This document shows, piece after piece, positions 1 to 6,254 of a DNA stretch of 11,106 bases. Each line of letters begins with the position of its first letter. Positions within the stretch are counted from its first letter, which is position 1. Position numbers and translations under genes: made by a program. The notes under the pieces are model-generated. The model searched no databases and was not told the DNA's origin. It worked only from the letters and a program-made list of their open reading frames with translations. Origin of the DNA: an uncultured Ruminococcus sp. (GTDB lineage Bacteria; Bacillota; Clostridia; Oscillospirales; Acutalibacteraceae); assembly GCA_902762335.1 (NCBI GenBank), contig CACWNZ010000031.1, forward strand, positions 1-11,106. Reading direction: 5' to 3'.

Positions 1-170
1 CAGCCGCAATCCCGTTGGCTTTAGCCGGTGGGTTAAGGCTGCCAAAAGCGTAGCTTTTTTGTTATAACAACAGTAGGGACGGTTCAGCCCGAATTTACGT
101 CTGTGGAGTTAGTAGGTTACGAGGACGATGAAGCAGGAAGCCCATTGGCTTTAGACAATGGGTAGTTCAC
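1..170 (+). mobile_element. Right end of an IS200/IS605-family (TnpB-type) insertion sequence, truncated by the window edge
   Basis: The segment ends in a subterminal hairpin (CCCATTG at 141-147 pairing with CAATGGG at 156-162, loop GCTTTAGA) followed by GGTAGTTCAC at 161-170. This hairpin plus GGTAGTTCAC ending is the usual right end of IS605/IS1341-type elements in Firmicutes. The tail of a tnpB-like reading frame lies just inside it. Elements of this family move as single strands, recognise terminal hairpins and leave no target duplication, so the boundary at about 170 rests on the hairpin alone. The left end is outside the window. A second hairpin with a similar loop lies at 11-32. The family assignment comes from recall of the terminal motif and was not tested by a search. 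Confidence 0.72.
37..165 (+). pseudogene. tnpB: 3' end of tnpB (RNA-guided endonuclease/transposase accessory), probably degenerate or frame-disrupted
   Basis: One frame is open from 37 to the stop at 163-165. It reads through ITTVGTVQPEFTSVE and ends EAGSPLALDNG, which resembles the poorly conserved C-terminal tails of IS605 TnpB proteins. In-frame stops at 22-24 and 34-36 cut this frame upstream. The +2 frame runs open through 2-64 (reading ...KAAKSVAFLL) and then stops at 65-67. The two frames would join if the six-T run at 55-60 had one more T, so a one-base deletion in the T run is a reasonable explanation. The zinc-ribbon and RuvC motifs of TnpB are not in the window, so whether the rest of the gene is intact cannot be judged. 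Confidence 0.5.
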
Positions 171-190
171 CAATATTTCAAGGAGGTCAA
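72..190 (+). ncRNA. Putative TnpB guide RNA (omega/reRNA) overlapping the tnpB 3' end
   Basis: In IS200/IS605 elements the guide RNA scaffold overlaps the 3' end of tnpB and the terminal right-end hairpin. The guide portion is read from the DNA just past the element boundary. Here the scaffold would include the hairpin at 141-162 and end at GGTAGTTCAC (170). The guide would then be CAATATTTCAAGGAGGTC onward, which is the rpmF leader and Shine-Dalgarno. The 5' end given is arbitrary. The RNA is inferred from family knowledge and no promoter was identified. Confidence 0.4.
180..186 (+). promoter_or_regulatory. rpmF ribosome binding site immediately downstream of the IS end
   Basis: AAGGAGG lies 9 nt before the ATG at 196 and fixes that start. 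It begins only 10 nt after the inferred insertion-sequence boundary at 170, so the native promoter of rpmF must lie upstream of the element or has been replaced. Confidence 0.85.
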
Positions 191-195
191 TTACC

Positions 196-381
196 ATGGC
201 AGTACCCAAGAGAAAAACATCTAAAGCAAGAAGAGATAAGAGACGTTCGGCAGTATGGAAGCTTCAGGCTCCCGCCCTCTCAAAATGCCCTAACTGCGGC
301 GAATTCAAGCTCGCTCACAGAGCCTGCACAAGCTGCGGTATGTACAGAGGCAGACAGGTAATAGCTACAACAGAGGCTTGA
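196..381 (+). CDS. rpmF: 50S ribosomal protein L32 (bL32)
   Basis: This is a structural protein of the large ribosomal subunit. The 61-residue product has the normal bL32 length and the diagnostic start MAVPKRKTSKARRDKRR. A zinc-binding four-cysteine knuckle follows, as CPNC and CTSC separated by about ten residues (CPNCGEFKLAHRACTSCGMY). This is the C+ form of L32; zinc-free paralogs lose these cysteines. The ATG at 196 has a strong AAGGAGG 9 nt upstream. In many bacteria rpmF follows a yceD-type (DUF177) gene, but here the end of an IS605-type element sits directly upstream. A strong intrinsic terminator 28 nt after the stop makes rpmF the last gene of its transcript. Confidence 0.98.
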   Translation: MAVPKRKTSKARRDKRRSAVWKLQAPALSKCPNCGEFKLAHRACTSCGMYRGRQVIATTEA

Positions 382-408
382 TAGACCATATCGGCTCACG
401 GCTAAAAC

Positions 409-435
409 AGAGAAGGAGAGATCCTTCTCTTTTTT
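409..435 (+). terminator. Intrinsic terminator after rpmF
   Basis: A perfect 9-bp stem (AGAGAAGGA, 409-417, with TCCTTCTCT, 422-430) with a GAGA loop is followed directly by a T run to 435. This is a textbook Rho-independent terminator that separates rpmF from the next gene. Confidence 0.92.
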
Positions 436-463
436 GTCATTTAGCCTGAAAGGGCAATACTAT
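434..463 (+). promoter_or_regulatory. Candidate sigma-A promoter for the 488-4599 cluster
   Basis: TTGTCA (434-439) and TACTAT (458-463) are 18 nt apart, a fair match to TTGACA/TATAAT. The -35 overlaps the T tract of the rpmF terminator. A second TACTAT at 468-473 belongs to the same 10-bp repeat. The leader would be very short. No other promoter-like pair was noticed in the 50 nt between the terminator and the gene. Confidence 0.35.
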
Positions 464-473
464 GCAATACTAT
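454..473 (+). repeat. Two tandem copies of a 10-bp repeat (GCAATACTAT)
   Basis: GCAATACTAT occurs at 454-463 and again at 464-473, directly before the AAGGA ribosome binding site at 474-478. Each copy carries a TACTAT that could act as a -10 element. Confidence 0.85.
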
Positions 474-487
474 AAGGAATGATAAAA

Positions 488-1555
488 ATGTATGGTCATG
501 AGATAGCTGACAGTCAGCTTGCGATTTCCGAATACTTCAAATCATATATGGATATGCTCACAGCGTACAGAGCAGCCCGTGCGGATGAGATTGAAGAGAT
601 GCTCCGGATGTATTATGATGCGGAGTCGGGCTATTCTCCTGATCTTGATAGTCTGCCTCAGCTTGATATGTACCTCTTGAGATACGCAACGGCTAATTTC
701 TTTGAGTATATGATCATGTACGACCTTGCTATACAAAAGCTTAGGAACAAAGATCATCTGGCCGTTGCTTCGCTGGGCTGCGGTTCAAAGATAGATGCGC
801 TGTCACTCGCCTTTGCTGCGCAGTATTACGGCATGACGCCTGATAGTCTGCTGTATTTCGGCGTTGATCCTGTTGACTGGAAGAGAAAGTTTGTTGTGTC
901 GCGGGATTATATTGCTAATATGCGTTTTATGCAGGAGGGGTTGGAGCAGTTTTTCACTGAGGATACTCCATACTATAAGCTGTGTAAGATATTTGTGTTT
1001 GCGAAGGTGCTGAGCGAGGACTTTGACACTGCGGAGCTTGAGAATGAGATACAAAATGCTATGCGAGATTATCCCTACGATGAGGTAGTAGTGTCGTTTT
1101 CTCTGCGCAGCAGGAACTGTACGACCGATCTTGACATATCCGACCGCATTATTGCCGCCTTTATTTTCGGCATGGGCGGCATAGAAAACTGTGTTGTCGA
1201 CTGTACTTATTCTAACGAGGGAACAGCTTCACAGAGAAAGATACGCGCGGCTCTTGAGTATATGGAAAGATCATATGTTATGGACGGTACTGAATTCAGG
1301 ACGGATCCGATAGTTTTCAACAGTGACATGCCCGAGGCCTATGAGAACATGGTCGCAAAGCCATATTATCTTGTGCACCCGCTTTTCAGAAAAACCGCAA
1401 GTGTTGACGGTTACTTAAGGGATCTGAGGAATGCAGGCTATGTCAGTCCGAACGGGGATGCTCTGTATCCGTCCGCGAATGTCGATCCTATGTGCCTTCG
1501 TATCATACATATCAGGAAAAGACTCCCATATGAGAATGAAGATCTTCCGTTTTGA
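488..1555 (+). CDS. Uncharacterised protein with a methyltransferase-like (Rossmann) core
   Basis: I do not recognise this 355-residue protein as a named family. After an alpha-helical N-terminal region of about 90 residues comes LGCGSKID (residues 96-103). This resembles the glycine-rich motif I of class I SAM-dependent methyltransferases. YFGVDPVDW follows, with Asp127 where the acidic SAM-ribose ligand is expected. DEVVVSFSLRSRN and NCVVDCTYSNEG could be later beta strands. No signal peptide or membrane segment is seen, so a cytoplasmic location is likely. An ATG at 479 is also in frame, but AAGGA at 474-478 touches it; the ATG at 488 has 9-nt spacing and is preferred. The gene precedes the DUF1848 gene by 20 nt, so co-transcription is likely. 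Its codons look somewhat richer in T-ending forms than der downstream, which may hint at separate ancestry. Substrate is unknown. Confidence 0.75.
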   Translation: MYGHEIADSQLAISEYFKSYMDMLTAYRAARADEIEEMLRMYYDAESGYSPDLDSLPQLDMYLLRYATANFFEYMIMYDLAIQKLRNKDHLAVASLGCGSKIDALSLAFAAQYYGMTPDSLLYFGVDPVDWKRKFVVSRDYIANMRFMQEGLEQFFTEDTPYYKLCKIFVFAKVLSEDFDTAELENEIQNAMRDYPYDEVVVSFSLRSRNCTTDLDISDRIIAAFIFGMGGIENCVVDCTYSNEGTASQRKIRAALEYMERSYVMDGTEFRTDPIVFNSDMPEAYENMVAKPYYLVHPLFRKTASVDGYLRDLRNAGYVSPNGDALYPSANVDPMCLRIIHIRKRLPYENEDLPF

Positions 1556-1575
1556 ATACTATCTGAGGTGAACAA

Positions 1576-2508
1576 ATGATATTGAGTGCAAGCAGAAGGA
1601 CGGATATTCCCGCCTTCTTTTCAGATTGGTTCTTCAACCGCGTGAAAGAGGGATATTTCCTTGTGAGAAATCCCGAGTTCCCGCGCAAGGTGAGCAAAGT
1701 AATGCTCTCTCCGGAGCTGATAGACTGTATTGTGTTCTGGACAAAAAATCCTGTTCCTATGCTCTCTAAGCTCGACAGGCTGAAGGACTATGATTATTAT
1801 TTCCAGTTTACCCTTACAGGCTACGGCAGAGATATAGAGACAAATCTTCCGGACAAGAAAAAGGTACTGATACCGGCTTTTATCCAGCTTTCTGAAAAAA
1901 TAGGCCCTGAAAGGGTGATATGGCGATACGATCCTATCCTCTTCAACGAAAGATATACTGAGGAATACCATCTCAGGGCATTCTCCGAAATAGCCTCATC
2001 ACTCAAAGGACATACCGAAAAATGTGTCATCAGCTTTGTGGATGACTACTTAAAGATAAAAAAAACTATGAGAAGCCTTAACGAATACAAGCTCAGCGAT
2101 GACGGGCTGCTCGGCTTTGCAAAGAAAATATGCGATATTGCCGCCGATAACGGTATGAAAATGGCGACCTGCGCCGAAAAGTTAGAGCTTTCCTCTGTCG
2201 GTATAGAACACAATGCCTGCGTAGACAGGGAACTGATAGAAAGGATAACAGGCGGCAGGCTCAGGGTCGGCAAGCATAAGGCGCAGCGCGAGGCTTGCGG
2301 ATGCGTGGAGAGCATTGAGATGGGTGCGTATAACACCTGCTCAAACGGCTGTAAGTACTGCTATGCAAATTACAGTCCTGCAAGCATAGTTGAAAACCTG
2401 AAAAATTACGACCCTGCTTCCCCGATGCTTTGCGGAACGCTCAGTCCTGACGATAAAGTATCCGAAACAAAGATGAGGTCGCTTCTTGACCTTAACATAA
2501 CATTCTGA
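1576..2508 (+). CDS. DUF1848 domain protein, possible radical-SAM/iron-sulfur enzyme
   Basis: The 310-residue protein begins MILSASRRTDIPAFFSDWF and contains FWTKNPVPML and WRYDPILF. These are the recognisable signatures of the DUF1848 family, whose biochemical role I do not know. Near the C terminus is a cysteine cluster: C241 and C243 (ACGC), then C255-x3-C259-x2-C262 (CSNGCKYC). The spacing CxxxCxxC matches the [4Fe-4S] ligand motif of radical SAM enzymes. There it usually sits near the N terminus, so either the fold is permuted or the cluster has another role. No signal peptide or membrane segment is seen. GAGGTG at 1565-1570 supports the ATG at 1576. It lies 20 nt after the previous gene and 16 nt before der, consistent with one transcript. 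Confidence 0.88.
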   Translation: MILSASRRTDIPAFFSDWFFNRVKEGYFLVRNPEFPRKVSKVMLSPELIDCIVFWTKNPVPMLSKLDRLKDYDYYFQFTLTGYGRDIETNLPDKKKVLIPAFIQLSEKIGPERVIWRYDPILFNERYTEEYHLRAFSEIASSLKGHTEKCVISFVDDYLKIKKTMRSLNEYKLSDDGLLGFAKKICDIAADNGMKMATCAEKLELSSVGIEHNACVDRELIERITGGRLRVGKHKAQREACGCVESIEMGAYNTCSNGCKYCYANYSPASIVENLKNYDPASPMLCGTLSPDDKVSETKMRSLLDLNITF

Positions 2509-2524
2509 ACAGGGGAGGGAGCTT

Positions 2525-3859
2525 ATGTCCAAACGACCCGTAATAGCAATAGTCGGCCGCCCCAACGTGGGCAAGTCAACCCTTTTCAATAAGCTCGTCG
2601 GTCAGAGGTTGGCAATAGTCAACGATACCCCGGGCGTAACGCGCGACAGGATCTTCGGCGAATGCGAATGGCGCGGCAGAAAGGTATCTTTGGTGGATAC
2701 CGGCGGCATAGAGCCGTATTCCGAGGATATTATCCTCAGACAGATGAGAAGGCAGGCTCAGCTTGCCATAGATGCCGCCGACGTGATCGTTCTCGTTACC
2801 GACCTGACGAGCGGCGTAGTCGCTACAGACCACGACGTTGCAATGATGCTCCAGAAGAGCAACCGCCCCGTCGTTCTGTGCGTAAACAAATGCGATAAGG
2901 TGGGCGAGCCCGATCCCGCCTTTTACGAATTCTATAATCTCGGGCTCGGCGACCCCATTCAGGTATCGTCGGTGCATGGTCATGGAACGGGCGACCTGCT
3001 CGATGCGATATTCGAGCATCTTCCCGAGCAGTCCTCAGACGATGACGACGACGAGACCATAAGCGTTGCCATTATCGGCAGACCCAACGCAGGCAAGTCC
3101 TCACTCGTCAATAAGATAACGGGAGAGGAAAGGTGCATAGTATCCGATATAGCGGGTACGACCCGCGACAGCATAGATACCGTCATCGAAAACAAGCACG
3201 GGCGCTTCCGTCTGACGGATACGGCGGGTATCAGACGAAACAGCCGTATAGAGGACGAAATAGAAAAATACAGCATTATCAGAGCCAAAATGGCTATAGA
3301 GCGCAGCGACGTCTGCCTCATAATGATAGACGCCGCCGTAGGCTTTGCCGAGCAGGATTCCAAGATAGCAGGGCTTGCCCACGAATCCGGCAAGGCGTGC
3401 ATCATAGTCGTCAATAAATGGGACGCCATTGAAAAGGACGACAGGACCATGAACGAGTTTCGCAAAAAGCTCGAAAAGGACTTTTCGTTTATGTCCTACG
3501 CGCCTATGATATTCATATCCGCAAAGACGGGACAGAGGATCGACAGGCTGTTTGAGCTGATAGTTACAGTCGTCAACTCCGCCGCCATGAGAATATCCAC
3601 GGGCGTTCTCAACGACCTTCTCGGCGAGGCTGTCGCAAGAGTGCAGCCGCCTACGGATAAGGGCAGAAGGCTCAAGATACTCTACATGACTCAATCGGGC
3701 GTAAAACCGCCGACATTTGTTTTCTTTGTCAACTCCGCCGAGCTGTTCCATTTTTCCTATCAGAGGTACCTCGAAAACAGGATAAGAGAGACCTTCGGAA
3801 TGCAGGGTACCCCGATACGCTTTATCATAAGGGAACGCGGAGACAAGGAAAAGCAGTAG
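2525..3859 (+). CDS. der: Ribosome-assembly GTPase Der (EngA)
   Basis: Der is a GTPase needed for maturation of the 50S ribosomal subunit. The 444-residue product shows the unique double G-domain layout. G domain 1 has GRPNVGKST (residues 11-19), DTPGVTRD, DTGG and NKCD (121-124). An acidic linker (SSDDDDDE) leads to G domain 2 with GRPNAGKSS (185-193), DIAGTTRDS, DTAG and NKWD (297-300). A C-terminal KH-like domain of about 90 residues binds rRNA. Length and motifs are normal and no key residue is missing. The start is set by a GGGGAGGG ribosome binding site at 2512-2519. It is followed 23 nt later by plsY, a neighbour pairing common in Firmicutes. Confidence 0.98.
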   Translation: MSKRPVIAIVGRPNVGKSTLFNKLVGQRLAIVNDTPGVTRDRIFGECEWRGRKVSLVDTGGIEPYSEDIILRQMRRQAQLAIDAADVIVLVTDLTSGVVATDHDVAMMLQKSNRPVVLCVNKCDKVGEPDPAFYEFYNLGLGDPIQVSSVHGHGTGDLLDAIFEHLPEQSSDDDDDETISVAIIGRPNAGKSSLVNKITGEERCIVSDIAGTTRDSIDTVIENKHGRFRLTDTAGIRRNSRIEDEIEKYSIIRAKMAIERSDVCLIMIDAAVGFAEQDSKIAGLAHESGKACIIVVNKWDAIEKDDRTMNEFRKKLEKDFSFMSYAPMIFISAKTGQRIDRLFELIVTVVNSAAMRISTGVLNDLLGEAVARVQPPTDKGRRLKILYMTQSGVKPPTFVFFVNSAELFHFSYQRYLENRIRETFGMQGTPIRFIIRERGDKEKQ

Positions 3860-3882
3860 CTTAAGAACAAGAGGTGTTTTTT

Positions 3883-4599
3883 TTGGAGGAATTATCAGGA
3901 TTTTTTTCCGCTTGCTGGCTTCAGATAATAATCGCCGCAGTCGTGTCATATCTGATAAGCAGCGTCAATACTTCCATAATAGTGACCAAGATAGTAATGC
4001 ATAAGGATATAAGGACCATGGGCAGTGGCAATGCGGGCTTTACAAACGTGCTCAGGTGCGTTGGCAAGGTCCCCGCCGTAATAACCTTTATCGGTGATTT
4101 CCTTAAGGGAATAATATCCGTATCGGTGGCAATGCTGCTCATGCTTACCGTAAAGGGCGCAAATGCCGATCTTTACATGGGCTATGTTATGTATATAGCG
4201 GGTCTGTTTGCGGTAGTGGGTCACACTTTCCCCATATATTATAAATTCAAGGGCGGCAAGGGAGTCGTCACTACCTTCGCCGTAATGCTTATGACGGATT
4301 GGCGCACGCTCGTCTGCGCACTGCTGATATTTGCCCTTATTTTTGTTATAACGCACATAATCTCGGTCTGCGCCCTTGTTAATTTCACTCTGTATACCTT
4401 CACGGCGTTCGGTTGGAGATTCCTGGACTACAAGGGTATAACCTCGTCGTGGTCGCCCATGCCCTCGCCGACGATACCCTTCGTTATTTTCTCTGCGGTA
4501 ACGGCGCTGCTTATAGGTGTGCTCGTTATAGTGCGGCACAAGGACAACATAAAGCGCCTTATGAACGGCACCGAGAAAAAAATAAAGGCAAAAAAATGA
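3883..4599 (+). CDS. plsY: Glycerol-3-phosphate acyltransferase PlsY
   Basis: PlsY transfers the acyl group of acyl-phosphate to glycerol-3-phosphate, giving lysophosphatidic acid, the first membrane step of phospholipid synthesis. The roughly 238-residue product is hydrophobic, with several membrane segments. It carries the three family motifs: GSGNAGFTN (47-55, usually GSGNxGATN, so Phe replaces Ala), GHTFPIYYKFKGGKG (KGGKG at 123-127) and the C-terminal HKDNIKRLMNGTE. There is no in-frame ATG near the start. A TTG at 3883 sits 8 nt after AAGAGG (3869-3874) and is preferred. A GTG at 3874 would add three residues but lacks a spaced ribosome binding site. It follows der and ends at a strong terminator. 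Confidence 0.95.
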   Translation: MEELSGFFSACWLQIIIAAVVSYLISSVNTSIIVTKIVMHKDIRTMGSGNAGFTNVLRCVGKVPAVITFIGDFLKGIISVSVAMLLMLTVKGANADLYMGYVMYIAGLFAVVGHTFPIYYKFKGGKGVVTTFAVMLMTDWRTLVCALLIFALIFVITHIISVCALVNFTLYTFTAFGWRFLDYKGITSSWSPMPSPTIPFVIFSAVTALLIGVLVIVRHKDNIKRLMNGTEKKIKAKK

Positions 4600-4604
4600 C
4601 CTCA

Positions 4605-4647
4605 GCCCGATCCTTCGCTTTACAGAACGGTCGGGCGTCTTTTTTTG
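4605..4647 (+). terminator. Intrinsic terminator after plsY
   Basis: GCCCGA (4605-4610) pairs with TCGGGC (4631-4636), and the stem continues inward through CC/GG and TTC/GAA around small bulges. A run of eight T follows after GTC (4640-4647). It ends the cluster that starts at 488. Confidence 0.88.
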
Positions 4648-4722
4648 GGATCTGTTTATCGTTTTCAATAAAAAATCCTCTCTTGTTCAAGTATCATGTA
4701 CGAAAAACAGTATAAAATCTAC

Positions 4723-4751
4723 TTGTAGTTATTTTGAAAATATGATATAGT
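4723..4751 (+). promoter_or_regulatory. Candidate sigma-A promoter for the cvpA-like/pgsA/clp unit
   Basis: TTGTAG (4723-4728) and TATAGT (4746-4751) are 17 nt apart in an AT-rich stretch after the plsY terminator. The -10 is good and the -35 weak. The rest of the gap 4648-4784 holds AT-rich sequence with no gene or RNA structure that I can support. Confidence 0.45.
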
Positions 4752-4793
4752 AATAAAGAATGAAAAGAAAACTGCAATAACAGGGTGATGTTT

Positions 4794-5510
4794 ATGAATT
4801 TATGGCTTGACCTCGGAATAGCGGCTCTTATCCTTCTTTTCGGATATACGGGCTTCAAGAGAGGACTCATCTACATGGTCCTTCACGCAGCAGGAACTAT
4901 CGTGGCTATGGTCGCCTCGGCATTTCTGTCATCAATGTTCTCACTGCTTGTTTATAATCTTATTTTCAAGCAGAATATCATCAACGGGCTTGCGGAGGCT
5001 ACCGCAAAGATAACCACCTCTGATCCCGCGCAAATGGCTCAGCAGACGCTCGAGTCGGTGTCCAATTTTTCGCTTAACGTCTTTTCATTCCTCGGGCTTG
5101 ACAGCAAGGCACTCTCCGATACGCTTCAGAAGTCTGTGCTCGGCATACCCGAAACGGTAGAGGAGATAATAAGACCCTTTGCGGTAAAAATGATCTCCTG
5201 CGTACTCACGATAGTATTTTTCCTCATACTTATGATAGTCGTCAGCTTTATTGTAAAGAAGCTCTCCGCTATGATCAACAAAATATCGATCATCGGCATA
5301 CCCAATATGATATTGGGCGCCGTGGTAGGCGTTGTTCAGGGTATATTTATCTCTATGCTGATGACTCTGATACTCTATTTTGTAATGATGTTCATATCAC
5401 CGAGCCACTGCGATGCTCTCAGAGAGAGCATCGGCAACACGATATTCTATTCGCTTATCACAAAGATAAGTCTGCCCGAGCTGATAATAAATTGGCTCTC
5501 GGCAATATAA
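4794..5510 (+). CDS. CvpA family membrane protein
   Basis: The product is about 238 residues. Its N-terminal hairpin LGIAALILLFGYTGFKRGLIYMV has the hydrophobic stretch plus GYxGFKRGL signature of the CvpA family. A long central soluble stretch (roughly residues 55-120) follows, then two further hydrophobic regions (about 123-150 and 165-202) including IGIPNMILGAVVGVVQG, where CvpA proteins have a conserved Gly-rich helix. CvpA relatives are linked to colicin V production, envelope stress and purF-linked contexts in other bacteria, but the molecular role is not established. In-frame starts exist at 4785 (GTG), 4788 and 4794. The CAGGGTG at 4781-4787 is properly spaced only for the ATG at 4794. 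It begins the unit with pgsA. Confidence 0.85.
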   Translation: MNLWLDLGIAALILLFGYTGFKRGLIYMVLHAAGTIVAMVASAFLSSMFSLLVYNLIFKQNIINGLAEATAKITTSDPAQMAQQTLESVSNFSLNVFSFLGLDSKALSDTLQKSVLGIPETVEEIIRPFAVKMISCVLTIVFFLILMIVVSFIVKKLSAMINKISIIGIPNMILGAVVGVVQGIFISMLMTLILYFVMMFISPSHCDALRESIGNTIFYSLITKISLPELIINWLSAI

Positions 5511-5555
5511 GAGAGATCGTTTATCCTCTTGAGAAAGGAGGGCTATCGGACCAAG

Positions 5556-6179
5556 ATGCGCATATCCATCAAGAAAAACATCAACGTGCCTAACGCGCTT
5601 ACATTATTCAGGATCGTTCTTATCGTCCCGCTTATGAGATCACTTCTGAAGCAGGATTTCATCATGGCAGGGGTAATGATATTGCTTTCGGGCATTTCGG
5701 ATATGCTTGACGGCTTTCTTGCGCGCAGGCTCGGTCAGATAACCGACCTCGGCAAGATACTCGACCCGATAGCCGACAAGCTAACGCTCATTGCCGTGGT
5801 GATCTGCGCAAACGTGCTCTATCCCGAGATAATGCCGTTCATAATAGTGCTGTTCACAAAGGAGCTTCTCATGCTCAGCGGCGGCGCGTTCCTTCTGAGA
5901 TTCAGGATAAAGCCGCCCGCAGCAAAATGGTACGGCAAGCTTTCTACCGTATTGTTCTATACGTCTATCACCACGCTTATTCTTTTAAGAGCGATATGGG
6001 GCTATTCCAACAGGACGCTTTCGCTCGTCCTGCTCTCTGTCACAACGGCATCAATGCTTTTCTCGCTCGTGATGTATTTTCTGCTTTTCCTCAGGATCGT
6101 AAGAGAAAGCAAAAAGAACGGTCATATTCAGGGGACAAATGACAAAACAGACACGCAGGATACTCCTGCAAACGAATAA
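5556..6179 (+). CDS. pgsA: CDP-diacylglycerol--glycerol-3-phosphate 3-phosphatidyltransferase (phosphatidylglycerophosphate synthase)
   Basis: PgsA makes phosphatidylglycerol phosphate from CDP-diacylglycerol and glycerol-3-phosphate in the membrane. The 207-residue protein opens with NVPNALTLFRIVLIVP, typical of PgsA. It carries the complete CDP-alcohol phosphotransferase motif: D49-x2-D52-G53-x2-A56-R57-x8-G66-x3-D70-x3-D74. Several membrane helices follow, and a short hydrophilic Thr/Asp-rich C-terminal tail. The start is uncertain. AAAGGAGGG (5534-5542) lies about 13 nt before the ATG at 5556, longer than usual. An in-frame TTG at 5529 would place that purine stretch inside the gene, so the ATG is preferred. 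It lies 45 nt after the CvpA-like gene and 75 nt before the Clp ATPase. Confidence 0.95.
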   Translation: MRISIKKNINVPNALTLFRIVLIVPLMRSLLKQDFIMAGVMILLSGISDMLDGFLARRLGQITDLGKILDPIADKLTLIAVVICANVLYPEIMPFIIVLFTKELLMLSGGAFLLRFRIKPPAAKWYGKLSTVLFYTSITTLILLRAIWGYSNRTLSLVLLSVTTASMLFSLVMYFLLFLRIVRESKKNGHIQGTNDKTDTQDTPANE

Positions 6180-6254
6180 TTAACTCTGCTGCGGCAGAAG
6201 TTATCCAAAGGCATAGATTTTTACCTACAGTAAAAAGGAAGGGAGATATTTTTT

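Noticed and set aside
55..61. Programmed -1 frameshift site at the T run in the tnpB tail
   Set aside because: Programmed frameshifting is not a known feature of tnpB expression; a one-base deletion in a decayed copy is simpler and cannot be excluded without the upstream sequence.
158..361. 67-codon plus-strand open frame overlapping the IS end and rpmF
   Set aside because: It overlaps the unmistakable bL32 gene in another frame and has no family-like sequence; its start lies inside the terminal hairpin of the IS.
3101..3949. 282-codon minus-strand open frame antisense to der
   Set aside because: It is a shadow of der: no recognisable motif, it crosses the der-plsY boundary, and der has complete G motifs on the other strand.
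6182..6202. Hairpin AACTCTGC/GCAGAAGTT between pgsA and the Clp gene considered as a terminator
   Set aside because: The stem is short with a bulge and no T run follows, so it does not justify splitting the operon.
6180..6254. CtsR or CIRCE heat-shock operator upstream of the Clp gene
   Set aside because: No GGTCAAA direct repeats and no CIRCE-like inverted repeat are visible in the gap.
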